Positions 32,763 to 41,554 of a DNA stretch of 44,353 nucleotides are shown one piece after another. Under the pieces are notes generated by a model that did not search any database, was not told where the DNA came from, and was given only the letters and a program-made list of their open reading frames with translations. Each line of letters begins with the position of its first letter. Within the stretch, counting starts at the first letter, position 1. The DNA comes from Gemmatimonadota bacterium (GTDB lineage: Bacteria; Gemmatimonadota; Gemmatimonadetes; Longimicrobiales; Gaopeijiaceae): contig DQPL01000112.1 in the NCBI GenBank assembly GCA_015664885.1, forward strand, positions 1 through 44,353. The letters are read 5' to 3'. Made by a program: the position numbers and the translations under genes.

Positions 32763-34706
32763 ATGAGCAAGAACAGAAAGAAATCGTCAGAGACCAAGGC
32801 TCACCCGTCGCGTCGCGCTTTCGTGAAGAGTGCAATGCTCGGGGCAGGGGCCACCGCCGCGCTGGGAACCACCGGCGTCGGCGTGGGCGCGCAGGAGACC
32901 AACGGAGAGGGCATCACCATCCCTCCGGAGTTCGCGGCGGCCAAGAAGGCCAGTCTGCCCGCGGTCGACTTCCCGATGATCGGCGCGCAAGTGTTCGCTC
33001 GCGCGTGCCACGAAGAGGGGGTCAAGGCGCTGTTCTGCTGCCCGGGCAACTACGATATCGTGCACGCGATCGCCGACACGGGCATCCCGACCTTCGGCGG
33101 GCGGCACGAGGGATCCATGTGCCATGCTGCCGACGCATTTTGCCGGGCCACGGGCGAGGTCGCGGCCACTTCGGGGACGGAGGGGCCGGGGTTCACCAAC
33201 ATGATCTGCGCGATCGCGACCGCTAACGCGGCTCGCTCGCCCATCCTGGTGCTGGCCAGCAACAAGACGGTCTTCGCCGAGGACTCCGAGCAAGGCATCC
33301 AGGATTCCTACCAGCAGCCCACCACCGAGGGCCTGCGCAAGTACGGCAAGCGCATGATTACTCCGGAGCGGGTCTGGGAATATGCCGGCTACGCGTTCCG
33401 GCAGCTCAAGAGCGGCGTGCCCAAACCGGTTCACCTCGATTTCCCGGCGGAGATCGCGCGTGCCAGGTTCGACGACGCCAGCGAGCTGGAGTACTTCTTC
33501 GAGAATTCCAAGTATCGCACGGAGACGAAGCCGCATCCGGATCCGATGGCGATCGAGGCGGCGGCGCAGATGCTGGCTTCGGCCGAGCGGCCGATGATCG
33601 TGTCCAGCAACGGCGTCTTCTACAGCCGGGCGTGGGGCGCTCTGCGCGAGCTCGCCGAAAAGGCTCAGATTCCGGTCGTCGAGTCCGGAGCCACCAAGGG
33701 CCAGTTCCCGGCCGATCACGAGTTGTCCGCGTGTGCGGCTCCGGGCGCCCTCAGAAGCGCCGACGTGGTCTTGCTGGTCGGGCAGTACTGCATGCCGACT
33801 CTGGGAGAGTTCGCCTTCGGTCCCGACACTCGATACATCCGCATCGATCCGTCCGCCGAGGACATCGGGCGCAATCTTCCTATCGACCTAGGCATCGTGA
33901 GCTGCGAGAAGGCTGCGCTGGAGGCGCTGACTGCGGCGATGCCGCGACAGCGTCGGACCGAATGGGTGGGAGAGGTCGCTGCCGCGCGCAAGGCATTCGA
34001 GACGGAGAACGAGCAGTACTACCAGACCGGGCTTGGCTACACCGATGCGGTGCACCCCGCTGTGATCGGCAAGGAGTTGGCCGATTTCCTCTATGCCGGT
34101 GACCTGCCGAGGGATCGCACGACCATCATGCAGGGCGGCTATGGAATCGCACGCTACACGCGTCGCTACCTGCGCGCGTATCGGCCGGGGCAGATCATCA
34201 ACGGGGCGTACCAGTACGGTGCGATCGGTCCCGATGTCGGCTACGCCGTCGGCGTGGCCGCGGCGGTGCGCGACGGCGTCGGCCCCCAGGCTGGCTATGA
34301 GGGACATCCCGTGGTTGCAATTACAGGCGATGCCGGTTTCGGCTTCACCGGCATGGAGGTGGAAACCCTGTCGAAGCACCGGTTGCCGGTGGTCATCATC
34401 GTGTACAACAACAACGCCTGGGGGACCTGGTCCGGCCAAGTGAACAACGAGATCGGGCTGCCGGTCCATCTATTCCAGGAAAACGTCCGCTACGACAAGA
34501 TGGCAGAGGCGCTGGGCGGTTACGGCGAGTATGTGACCACACCAGGGGACTTCACTCCGGCGCTCGAGCGCGCGTATAACGTCGCCCGAGACGAGAGTCG
34601 GCCGGCTGTGATCAACGTGCAGGCGCGGAAGGAATTTTGGCTGCGCTCGCAGCCACCCGGCTTCCTCGGCAAGGTCGAACCGGGCGTCATGTCCTATTAC
34701 CACTAG
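32763..34706 (+). CDS. Tat-exported thiamine-diphosphate-dependent enzyme
   Basis: A 647-residue member of the acetolactate synthase/oxalyl-CoA decarboxylase superfamily. SRRAFVK at residues 16-22 followed by an Ala/Gly-rich hydrophobic stretch is a twin-arginine signal. The Pyr domain has the cofactor-activating Glu in [15 protein letters not shown], and the PP domain has [13 protein letters not shown]...YNNNAWG, the Mg/ThDP site with Asp and Asn. The middle domain lacks an evident FAD pattern. The reaction is likely decarboxylation or ligation of a 2-keto acid or CoA-type substrate, but an exported ThDP enzyme is unusual. The ribosome site is GGGAGG nine bases before the ATG. Confidence 0.83.
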   Translation: MSKNRKKSSETKAHPSRRAFVKSAMLGAGATAALGTTGVGVGAQETNGEGITIPPEFAAAKKASLPAVDFPMIGAQVFARACHEEGVKALFCCPGNYDIVHAIADTGIPTFGGRHEGSMCHAADAFCRATGEVAATSGTEGPGFTNMICAIATANAARSPILVLASNKTVFAEDSEQGIQDSYQQPTTEGLRKYGKRMITPERVWEYAGYAFRQLKSGVPKPVHLDFPAEIARARFDDASELEYFFENSKYRTETKPHPDPMAIEAAAQMLASAERPMIVSSNGVFYSRAWGALRELAEKAQIPVVESGATKGQFPADHELSACAAPGALRSADVVLLVGQYCMPTLGEFAFGPDTRYIRIDPSAEDIGRNLPIDLGIVSCEKAALEALTAAMPRQRRTEWVGEVAAARKAFETENEQYYQTGLGYTDAVHPAVIGKELADFLYAGDLPRDRTTIMQGGYGIARYTRRYLRAYRPGQIINGAYQYGAIGPDVGYAVGVAAAVRDGVGPQAGYEGHPVVAITGDAGFGFTGMEVETLSKHRLPVVIIVYNNNAWGTWSGQVNNEIGLPVHLFQENVRYDKMAEALGGYGEYVTTPGDFTPALERAYNVARDESRPAVINVQARKEFWLRSQPPGFLGKVEPGVMSYYH

Positions 34707-34725
34707 CCGCGCTGTTCGGAAGAGC

Positions 34726-35235
34726 GTGGGCGCACGGCACCGAGGCGAGGCGTCACGGTTGGTGGTGGGAGATGGTGTCAACGCAGTCCGTGAGTGCCTG
34801 AAGGCGTACGCCGATCGCGGGGTCTTTCGCGGATACACCGAACGGCCGGGCCGGCTAGGGCGCGTCGTGTTTCGGTTTTCCTGGCTGGCGCGCCATCCCT
34901 ACGAGCTCCAGTACGAGCCCCGCACGGGGACGTTCGTTTTTCTCAATGCGTTGCCCAATATGCCCGCGAGGACACCGCTGGCTCGGGCCCTGAAGACCTT
35001 CGTCAAGGATCGCTCGGCCGAGTCGCTGCCCGAGCATCGGCGCATCGATCCGGCGCGTGCAAGCGTATCGGCGTTCGTGCGGCGCGGCGAGATGCGGCTG
35101 AAGGTGGTCGCCCGGCGCGGGCACCACGCCTACGCTGCGAATCGAGTCGTGAACTTGATGCACGAGGTTTTTTTGCACCTCAGTAGCTACTACCCGGAGT
35201 ATCTTTGGGAGAACTACGATGCATCGCAGGACTGA
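34726..35235 (+). CDS. Conserved hypothetical protein, 169 residues
   Basis: I do not recognise this gene. The product has no signal peptide and no membrane helix. It is basic, with a compact core of alternating strands (LGRVVFRFSWLARHPYELQYEPRTGTFVFLN), a helix (ARALKTFVKDR) and a C-terminal helix with VVNLMHEVFLHLSSYYPEYLWENYD. That composition suggests a small alpha/beta cytoplasmic protein. The GTG at 34726 is 20 bases after the ThDP stop; in-frame GTGs about a dozen codons further in could also start it. The following cytochrome c gene begins 43 bases later, so they may share a transcript. Confidence 0.6.
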   Translation: MGARHRGEASRLVVGDGVNAVRECLKAYADRGVFRGYTERPGRLGRVVFRFSWLARHPYELQYEPRTGTFVFLNALPNMPARTPLARALKTFVKDRSAESLPEHRRIDPARASVSAFVRRGEMRLKVVARRGHHAYAANRVVNLMHEVFLHLSSYYPEYLWENYDASQD

Positions 35236-35277
35236 AACCGGCCGCAAGTCACAGGGCCGTCCACAAAGAGGACGTGA

Positions 35278-35685
35278 ATGAACTTGGTGAGGCTCTTCTG
35301 TTTGATCCTTGTGGCAGGCGCACTCCCTGCCTTGTGCGCGGCGCAGGAACACCCTGCGCAACCCCATACCCACGCGGCCGGGCAAGCGCTGAGCAATCCG
35401 GTCGAGGCTGTACGCGAATCGGTTGTAAAGGGACGCCAGCTCTATGTCTTCGAATGCCGTCAGTGTCACGGCAACCGCGGAAAAGGTGACGGCGACATGT
35501 CGCACGCTGGTGGCGTGCCCTCCGACTTCACCGACGCGGTCTGGCAGCATGGCGAGACCGACGGCGAGCTCTTCTTGGTCATCAGGGACGGGGTGACGGC
35601 GGACATGCAGGGCTACGAAGGCCAGATCCCGGAAGATGACATCTGGCACCTCGTCAACTACATCAAGAGCCTGACGAGGAGGTAG
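35278..35685 (+). CDS. Exported monohaem cytochrome c
   Basis: A 135-residue class I cytochrome c. A signal peptide ([18 protein letters not shown]) is followed by a His-rich stretch, then the haem motif [14 protein letters not shown] near residue 60 and the C-terminal [27 protein letters not shown], where Met near residue 109 is the sixth haem ligand. This is the profile of small electron carriers or of the mobile cytochrome subunits of dehydrogenases and oxidases. GAGGACGTG precedes the ATG. The broken ABC ATPase starts three bases after its stop, so the two formed one operon. Confidence 0.85.
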   Translation: MNLVRLFCLILVAGALPALCAAQEHPAQPHTHAAGQALSNPVEAVRESVVKGRQLYVFECRQCHGNRGKGDGDMSHAGGVPSDFTDAVWQHGETDGELFLVIRDGVTADMQGYEGQIPEDDIWHLVNYIKSLTRR

Positions 35686-35687
35686 AG

Positions 35688-36030
35688 ATGGCCCATCACT
35701 CGATTTGGGTACGGGACCTCGTGAAGCGGTACGGCAAGCTCACGGCGGTGGATCAGCTTTCGTTCACGGTTGAGGGCGGCGAGATCGTGGGGCTGGTCGG
35801 TCAGAACGGCGCCGGCAAGACCAGCACTCTCCGCTGACTGGCGGGAATCATTCGTCCTACTCATGGCACGGTCCACGTCGCCGGCCACAACCTGGAGCTC
35901 GACCCCATCCCGGCGAAGCGCGAACTCGCGTTCGTGCCCGACGATCCGCGGTTCTTCGATGACCTGACCGTTGAGGAGCACCTTCGTTTCGTCGCCTGAC
36001 TCTACAACGTCGAGGACGCAGAGGACCAAG
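35688..36030 (+). pseudogene. ABC transporter ATPase, two in-frame TGA codons and truncated
   Basis: One frame reads an ABC-2-type ATPase start: [21 protein letters not shown], Walker [19 protein letters not shown] at 35835-35837, LAGIIRPTHGTVHVAGHN, LAFVPDDPRFFDDLTVEEHL, RFVA, TGA at 35997-35999, LYNVEDAED. Signature motif and Walker B never appear, so about half of the usual 250 residues is gone. Each TGA could come from CGA, TGC or TGG by one change. The words VPDDP-FDDLTV and LYNVED are those of bacterial drug/Cu-type exporters. It begins three bases after the cytochrome c stop; no permease gene follows. Confidence 0.82.
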
Positions 36031-36042
36031 GCCGAGACCAAT

Positions 36043-36219
36043 ATGCAGGGCCCCGATTCAAAGAGTTTCCGTGTGGTCCTCACGACAAACGAGGACGGGG
36101 AGCCCCAGGCCAAGGCATTGTCGCTCGCCTTTTGGACGAGGGAAACGGTGGACGAATGTGGGCGAGCCATAGCACAGCTTGCGAGTGCTCCGTTCCTTGA
36201 AGCGGACGGCGGCGCTTGA
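36043..36219 (+). CDS. Possible 58-residue hypothetical protein
   Basis: An ATG-started frame (MQGPDSKSFRVVLTTNEDGEPQ...) just after the ABC remnant. It has no signal, membrane segment or known motif, and no good ribosome site. It may be part of the same decayed region, or a chance frame. Listed only because nothing else explains these bases. Confidence 0.2.
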   Translation: MQGPDSKSFRVVLTTNEDGEPQAKALSLAFWTRETVDECGRAIAQLASAPFLEADGGA

Positions 36220-36325
36220 GCTCGTTGGCGACGGGAACGCTAGCCGGGAAGGCTCCACCGCTTTTACTCGTAGGGAGAGTGCGTCGCGGGCAGTCTCGGG
36301 CGCCTGATTCCCTGAGGAGGAGGAC

Positions 36326-36613
36326 ATGAACATGAGAGATCTACTACTGATCCTGATCCTGGTCGTGGGCTCAGGCACCATGGCCGTGCTTCTCGGATGG
36401 ATGTGGCACCGCATCAGCAAGCTCGAGGGGGGACGAGAGGACCGCTCGGAGCTGGGCAACGTCTACCAGCGGCTGGACGCACTCCGTGATCAGGTTTTCG
36501 CGGCCGAGGATGAGATGGCGAGGTTGAATGAACGCGTCGACTTCACCGAAAAGCTGCTCGACGCCCCGAGGGCCGGGGCGCCTGAGACGGACGAGCCGTC
36601 AGGCGCCCCCTAG
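36326..36613 (+). CDS. Small membrane protein with cytoplasmic coiled coil (PspB-like layout)
   Basis: A 95-residue protein: one N-terminal transmembrane helix (LLLILILVVGSGTMAVLLGWMW), then a charged helix with heptad-like spacing (VYQRLDALRDQVFAAEDEMARLNERVDFTEKLL) and a disordered Pro/Glu tail. This resembles phage-shock PspB and the small RLDFTER-type proteins beside it in other phyla, but it may be unrelated. GAGGAGGAGG lies directly upstream of the ATG, a very strong ribosome site. Its 3' end is four bases from the convergent lipoprotein stop, leaving no room for a terminator. Confidence 0.65.
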   Translation: MNMRDLLLILILVVGSGTMAVLLGWMWHRISKLEGGREDRSELGNVYQRLDALRDQVFAAEDEMARLNERVDFTEKLLDAPRAGAPETDEPSGAP

Positions 36614-36617
36614 CCGT

Positions 36618-37772
36618 CTACATCCCCTTCACGTACTTCGTCAGCGCTCCACCAGCCCAGCGCAGCGAATTCGGGCCTTCCGCTGCGTAGACATTTCCGT
36701 CCGCGTCGACGGCCACACCCTCGCCCGCCGCGCCCTGGTAGGGCCGGGTGTCTGCGTCGAACGGCGGAATGAAGCCCGTGATGTGATCCCCGTCCACCGG
36801 GCCGATCCGGACCCCATTCATCCAGTTCGCGTGGCTGGTCATGCTCGATTCGGAGTCGATCGCATAAAGGATGTCGTCCGCCGTGATGAAGAGCCCACTG
36901 ATGCGCCCGAAGCTGTAGCGGGAGTCGAGGTAGTTGCCTTCCTGGTCGAAGATCTCGATGCGGTGGTTACCACGGTCCGCGACGAAGAGGCGACCTTGCG
37001 AGTCGAACGCAAGAGCGTGCGGCGTCCGGAACTCGCCGTGAAGCCTCCCGATCTGGCCCCACTCTTTGAGGAATGTGCCGTCGGCTGAGTATTTGAGGAT
37101 GCGGCCGGTCGAGCCCGCTTCACGTCCATCCGCCATTGCCGCCATGGTGGTCATGCCCTGACCGTTGTGCCCATCCGAGACGAAGATGCTTCCGTCCGGC
37201 GCGGTGATCACGTCGTTCGGTTGGTTCAGCTGGCCTGGTCCGCTTCCGGGCTGGCCAGCGGTGCCGAGCGACATCAGGAGCTCGCCCGTGGGGCTGAACT
37301 TATGGACCTGATGACCCTTGGTTCCTTCCCGGTTCCCGGCGAAGTCGGTCACCCATACGTTGCCGTCGCTGTCGACGTGGATTCCGTGCGGCGTCTGGAA
37401 GATTCCCCCGCCGAAGTTCGCGAGCACCTGTCCGGTGTTGCGATCGAACTTGAAGATCGGGTCTACGGGGTTGGTATCGCAGTTGATGGGCGCCCCGCCG
37501 CCGAAGCTGCTGGCGCCGCAACGCTCGTAGGCCCAGATGTGGCCGTCGTTCGGGTCGATGTCGATTCCGGCGGTCGAGCCCCACTCCCGGCCATCGGGGA
37601 GGTCGCCCCAGTTCTGCTCCACCGTCGAGGTCGGGTTCGGCAGTCCTTCACCGGTGATCATGTTGCCGGCCATGGCCATCTCGGCCGAATCTCCGGAATC
37701 GCTGGCGCATGCGGTCAATAGAGCGGCACCACAGACGAACAGCGTGGACATCAGAAGTCGTGACGATGACAT
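36618..37772 (-). CDS. NHL-repeat lipoprotein (6-bladed propeller, PAL-like)
   Basis: A 384-residue lipoprotein: the signal ends LLTAC, a good lipobox. NHL-type blades follow: GIDIDPNDGHIWAYERC, TPHGIHVDSDGNVWVTDFAGN, QPNDVITAPDGSIFVSDGHNG, TPHALAFDSQGRLFVADRGNHRIEIFD, GISGLFITADDILYAIDS and GEGVAVDADGNVYAAEG. The RGNHRIEIFD blade and overall order resemble the bacterial relatives of peptidyl-hydroxyglycine amidating lyase and related lactonases. The window also carries a PHM-like protein at 18311, but the two are 18 kb apart, so a joint role is only a thought. Ribosome site AGGAG before the ATG. Confidence 0.78.
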   Translation of the reverse strand: MSSSRLLMSTLFVCGAALLTACASDSGDSAEMAMAGNMITGEGLPNPTSTVEQNWGDLPDGREWGSTAGIDIDPNDGHIWAYERCGASSFGGGAPINCDTNPVDPIFKFDRNTGQVLANFGGGIFQTPHGIHVDSDGNVWVTDFAGNREGTKGHQVHKFSPTGELLMSLGTAGQPGSGPGQLNQPNDVITAPDGSIFVSDGHNGQGMTTMAAMADGREAGSTGRILKYSADGTFLKEWGQIGRLHGEFRTPHALAFDSQGRLFVADRGNHRIEIFDQEGNYLDSRYSFGRISGLFITADDILYAIDSESSMTSHANWMNGVRIGPVDGDHITGFIPPFDADTRPYQGAAGEGVAVDADGNVYAAEGPNSLRWAGGALTKYVKGM

Positions 37773-37826
37773 GGTATCTCCTCAGAAAAACAGCCGTTGT
37801 GTGACGTTCGTGCTCGACATTGTGGC

Positions 37827-39158
37827 CTATTCGTTCTCTTCCATTTGGGCCAGCGGCTCAATGATAGCCTGATAAGTGAGTCTGTGCGAAATCGAGCGTA
37901 CGCTGGGTCGCCCCCGACCGCCACGCTGCTGGATCATGCCGACGAAGACCAGATCCTCGGCGGGGTCGATCCAGAACCAAGTACCGGCGGCTCCGCCCCA
38001 GTAGTATTCGCCCACCGAGTAGAACTCTGATGCGACTGGATCCAGCACCACGCTGAAGTCGAGCCCGAAGCCCTGCCCGGGACTACGCTCGGGGTTGTCG
38101 CGCGGCATCTGGTTTCGAGTCATCAACTCGATTGTTGTGGGCGAGAGGATGCGCACCCCGTCCAGCGCGCCACCGTTCAGCAGCATCAGTGAGAAGCGCA
38201 TGTAGTCGGTGGTCGTCGAGACCAGCCCGCCGCCGCCGGAAAAGAACGTCGTCGGGTCCAGGAAGGCTCGCGACCCCACGGTCCCCGAGTTAGCCGGCGC
38301 GGTGAGATTGCCATCCTGGTCATAGCCGTAGTACTGGGCCAGGCGGTCGTGATCCTCTTCCGGCACGTGGAAGCCGGTATCGACCATGCGCAGCGGCCCG
38401 AAGACCCGTTCCCGGAGGTACTCGTCGAACGGTTGACCCGAGAGCACCTCGACGAGGTAGCCTTGAACGTCGACTGCGATGCTGTAGTACCACAGCGTGC
38501 CGGGCTGATGGCGGAGGGGCATCGCACCGAGCTTGACGATCATGTCCTTGAGCGTCTGCTGCCTGGAGAGAACGCCCTCGGTGGCATAAAGCCTGTCCGT
38601 CGGACCCGGAGCGCCGATGCCGTACGCCAGCCCGGCCGTGTGCGACATCAGCTCCCGGATGGTCATGGGATGGTCGGCATCCTCGAGCACCGGGCCGTCA
38701 GCCCCCCATGACGCCGCCACCTTCAGGTCGGTGAACTCTGGGATGTACCGCTGCACCGGATCGGACAGGCGGAACTTGCCTTCTTCGTACAGCGTCATGA
38801 GCGCCACGCCCGTGATCGGCTTGCTCATGGAGTAGATGCGGAAGATCGCGTCCTCTTCCATGGGCGACCCAGCCTCGATGTCGCGTTGGCCGTAGGTCTG
38901 GAAGTCCACGACCCGACCACGCCTCGCGACCATCGTGGTTATGCCCGCCAGCCGGCCATCGTCAACGAGCTGCTGCATCCCATCATGAAGTCTGGTGAGG
39001 CGCTCCGACGACATGCCCACGTCTTCCGGTGCGGCGCGCTGCAGGGCTGGTTGCGTATCTGCCGCGACGGCCTCGGTGGGCGCGTCGCAGCCCGAGGCGA
39101 CGAGCGCAATGCTCAGGATGGGTACTAGCAATGCCGACCTGGCGGTGAGCGCACGCAT
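37827..39158 (-). CDS. Serine beta-lactamase/class C-like esterase lipoprotein
   Basis: A 443-residue serine hydrolase of the Beta-lactamase (PF00144) family. The nucleophile motif SxxK is S110-M-S-K113 in FRIYSMSKPITG, and the Tyr motif is WYYSIAVD near residue 243 (YxN-like, with Ser). HTAGLAYG and YYWGGAAGTWFWIDP are further family words. The signal ends ASGC, a likely lipobox, so it is anchored outside the inner membrane or in the outer membrane. I chose the ATG at 39158, with AAGGAGG just upstream, over an in-frame ATG at 39200. Family members are esterases, peptidases or beta-lactamases. Confidence 0.83.
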   Translation of the reverse strand: MRALTARSALLVPILSIALVASGCDAPTEAVAADTQPALQRAAPEDVGMSSERLTRLHDGMQQLVDDGRLAGITTMVARRGRVVDFQTYGQRDIEAGSPMEEDAIFRIYSMSKPITGVALMTLYEEGKFRLSDPVQRYIPEFTDLKVAASWGADGPVLEDADHPMTIRELMSHTAGLAYGIGAPGPTDRLYATEGVLSRQQTLKDMIVKLGAMPLRHQPGTLWYYSIAVDVQGYLVEVLSGQPFDEYLRERVFGPLRMVDTGFHVPEEDHDRLAQYYGYDQDGNLTAPANSGTVGSRAFLDPTTFFSGGGGLVSTTTDYMRFSLMLLNGGALDGVRILSPTTIELMTRNQMPRDNPERSPGQGFGLDFSVVLDPVASEFYSVGEYYWGGAAGTWFWIDPAEDLVFVGMIQQRGGRGRPSVRSISHRLTYQAIIEPLAQMEENE

Positions 39159-39251
39159 GGTGCCCTCCTTACAACGGAATCGTGAGAGTTCGGCGACCAT
39201 GTTAGGCCCGATTTCTGGATGGCGCGAGCGGTCCAGAGGTGGCTTCGGACC

Positions 39252-40166
39252 CTACTGGACCCGATCCGCCGCTCCGTGAGAGGCGAGCAGATGCTGCAGA
39301 GCCGCGATCAACTTCGAGCGCAGCACCGCGGCGCGTTCGCCGAGCTCCCGCTGGCGCAGGCGGTACTCGACGCGCCCCTCCTTTGTCTCGACCCGGACGG
39401 GTTCCAGGCCGAAGTCACCCAGGTTGTACGGACTGGCCTGCATGTCGAGCACGCGAAGCTCGGTCGCCAAGTCGAAGGTCTGCCACAACAGGTCGCTGCC
39501 GATCCAGGGCATGGCCCCATAAGCCCACCGATAGAGATCCATGTTCGCGTGAATGCAGCCGGGTTGCTCCACTTCGTGATGCGTCGACCACGCGAGCTCC
39601 ATCCGGTTCAGCGGCTTGGCCTGGGGCGCGAAGAACCGAAAAGCGTCGAAGTGGGTGCAAACGACTGGCCTGCTCTCGACGAAGTCGTCCACTTGTTTCT
39701 GGGATAGTCGGAGGGGGGCGGTCTCGCGATGGCGGACATCGTCTCCTCCGTACACCATCGCCCACTCATGGACTCCGAAGCACCCGAGGTTCGCCGGCTG
39801 GCGCTGCGTGGACAGCAACAAGTCCACCACGGATCGCTGTTGCTCGATGTCGTCGTCACTCAGGGCGCTCAGGTCGTGCCGGATGAGGCCGTCTGCTACC
39901 CGATAGCATGGTGGCTCGAAGCGTTCCCGACCCTCAGGCGAGTCGGCTAGGACTTCTCCGACTCCCGGATGCCAGGCCTCGAGTTTTGCCGGCGAATACA
40001 TGTAGTACTGAAAGAGGAAGTCGTGGACCGGGTGCGGTTCCTGGCGCGAGCGTCGCTCCCTATGCGGGACGGTCCAGCGCTGCACGCGCTCGAGGTGCGT
40101 GCGCGCGCGCGCGCGCCATTCGGTGGGCGTCAGTACCTGAGGGTCGCAGAGGGACGTATCGAGCAT
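39252..40166 (-). CDS. Conserved protein, often labelled 3-methyladenine DNA glycosylase-like
   Basis: A 304-residue cytoplasmic protein starting at the ATG at 40166 (the longer in-frame extension overlaps the transporter gene and lacks homologous-looking text). It has EWRARARTHLERVQRWT, HPVHDFLFQYYMYSPAKLEAWHPG, ANLGCFGVHEWAMVY, VCTHFDAFRFF and SPYNLGDFGLEPVRVET. Similar proteins in actinomycetes carry the label 3-methyladenine DNA glycosylase, but I see no helix-hairpin-helix or AlkA/TAG signature. Its His-rich conserved words (HPVHDF, HEWAMVY, THFDAFRFF, STHHEVEQPGCIHANMD) look more like a metal or haem enzyme. Function is best left open. Confidence 0.65.
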   Translation of the reverse strand: MLDTSLCDPQVLTPTEWRARARTHLERVQRWTVPHRERRSRQEPHPVHDFLFQYYMYSPAKLEAWHPGVGEVLADSPEGRERFEPPCYRVADGLIRHDLSALSDDDIEQQRSVVDLLLSTQRQPANLGCFGVHEWAMVYGGDDVRHRETAPLRLSQKQVDDFVESRPVVCTHFDAFRFFAPQAKPLNRMELAWSTHHEVEQPGCIHANMDLYRWAYGAMPWIGSDLLWQTFDLATELRVLDMQASPYNLGDFGLEPVRVETKEGRVEYRLRQRELGERAAVLRSKLIAALQHLLASHGAADRVQ

Positions 40167-40209
40167 GACACCACGCTCGGCTCTGGGAGAGGCCGTGTCC
40201 AGTGCTTCC

Positions 40210-41532
40210 CTACTGTGCCCTTCCGGTCGGCGGCACCCGGTTCCACAACGGGAGTAGCAGCAGGCCAGCGACGAGGGTAGCCACGGAGAAACCGTAGAAG
40301 AGAATGACGGTGGTGTCGGTGCCCGGGAACCAAGCCATGAGATAGCCTGGCAGTGCCACGCCCAGGATCTGTCCGAACGAGCCCCAGCCGTTGATGAAAC
40401 CAGCCGCACTTCCTGCGCCCTTCTTGGTTCCGAATTCGATGGCGGCCGTCGCGCTCAGCATCGAGTCTGGACCAAACAGAAACAAGCCGATCAAGAAGAA
40501 AGCGAGCAGGATCCCGCCGATGCTGCCTGAGTTGGTCAGCGGTCCGAAGAGGGAAAGGACCACCGCCAGCAGGAGAAGGCTGAGTACACAAGCCGGAAAG
40601 CGGCGCGCGTGGAAAAGCTTATCGGAAACGAACCCGATGGCGATCGGCGCTATGAGCCCGGCCGCCTCGAATGCCGCCGGAGCGGTGGCTGCGAGGGCAA
40701 AGCTTTCGGAGGCGAGGCGCTGGCTCGCGATCACAGGACCCCAGAAGAGGATCGCGTAACGAGCCGGCTTCAAGAGAAAGTAGACCAGCGCCATGACCAG
40801 CACGGGAGGACTGCGGAACACTTTGCCGATGAACTCCCAGGATCCCTCCTTCTCCTCATCGGGCGCGTTGTGGGCATCGACTACAGCCACCGGCTCGCCG
40901 TGGTACCGCTCGATCTCTTCGAGTCCGACGTCGTGCGGTCGATCGCGCTGGAGGAAGTAAAAGGGAATCGAAATCAGGAGTAAAACGGCGGCGCCCGAAA
41001 AGAACGCCCATCGCCAATCGTCGAATACCGAGTAGGCGAGGTACCCCGCGAGCGGGGACGCGACCAACCCGCCAAAGGCGTAGTTCGTGCACCAAAGGCC
41101 CATCACCCGGCCCCTCTCCTTGGACGAGAACCAGAATGCCATGTTCTTGGTCAGGGGTGCCCACCCGGTGGACTGGCAAAGACCTTGAACGAAGAAGAAG
41201 ATCCCGAGCAGAACGACCGTGGACGAAAGCCCCATTGCCACGGCGATGGCGGTTGACGCGAGAAGCCCGCCGAGCACGACTCGCCGGGGGCCGAATCGGT
41301 CGGCCGACATGCCCCAAAGGAATTGGCCGACACCGTACGCGACGCTGTATGCCACGTCGATATTGCTCGCCATGACCGGCGAGAGCCCGACCGCCGGATC
41401 ATCGAGAAGCCCGAGCTTGGCAACCGAGAATCCCTTGCGCGTAAGGTAAAACCCGGCATAGGCGAGCCAGGTGACCCCGAAGATCCGCCAGCGCCAGCGC
41501 CTGTAGGCGGCGTCCGTCCCTGTCGCTGCTAT
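40210..41532 (-). CDS. MFS transporter, organophosphate:Pi antiporter (GlpT/UhpT) type
   Basis: A roughly 440-residue transporter with twelve helices by eye. AYAGFYLTRKGFSVAKLGL in helix 1 and its loop, GQFLWGMSADRFGPRRV in the helix 2-3 loop, and GFINGWGSFGQILGVALPGYL in helix 11 are words of the OPA family that imports glycerol-3-phosphate, hexose phosphates or glycerophosphodiesters against phosphate. The start is unclear: no ATG, GTG or TTG lies in frame near the N-terminus. An ATA at 41532 has GGTGA four bases upstream and is used here; an ATG at 41691 lies deep inside the previous gene. It follows LicD and the cytidylyltransferase, which suggests a phospho-alcohol substrate. Confidence 0.8.
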   Translation of the reverse strand: MAATGTDAAYRRWRWRIFGVTWLAYAGFYLTRKGFSVAKLGLLDDPAVGLSPVMASNIDVAYSVAYGVGQFLWGMSADRFGPRRVVLGGLLASTAIAVAMGLSSTVVLLGIFFFVQGLCQSTGWAPLTKNMAFWFSSKERGRVMGLWCTNYAFGGLVASPLAGYLAYSVFDDWRWAFFSGAAVLLLISIPFYFLQRDRPHDVGLEEIERYHGEPVAVVDAHNAPDEEKEGSWEFIGKVFRSPPVLVMALVYFLLKPARYAILFWGPVIASQRLASESFALAATAPAAFEAAGLIAPIAIGFVSDKLFHARRFPACVLSLLLLAVVLSLFGPLTNSGSIGGILLAFFLIGLFLFGPDSMLSATAAIEFGTKKGAGSAAGFINGWGSFGQILGVALPGYLMAWFPGTDTTVILFYGFSVATLVAGLLLLPLWNRVPPTGRAQ

Positions 41533-41554
41533 GGTGTCACCGGCGGTGGCTCTC

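Noticed and set aside
16277-36000. Recoding of TAG or TGA (pyrrolysine, selenocysteine, code 4 or 25)
   Set aside because: TAG and TGA terminate many intact, overlapping genes here, several affected genes also have truncations or frameshifts, and no tRNA or insertion element is visible.
40085-40125. GCGCGCGCGC run as a Z-DNA or regulatory element
   Set aside because: It encodes the RARARTHLERV helix inside the gene at 39252-40166 and needs no other explanation.
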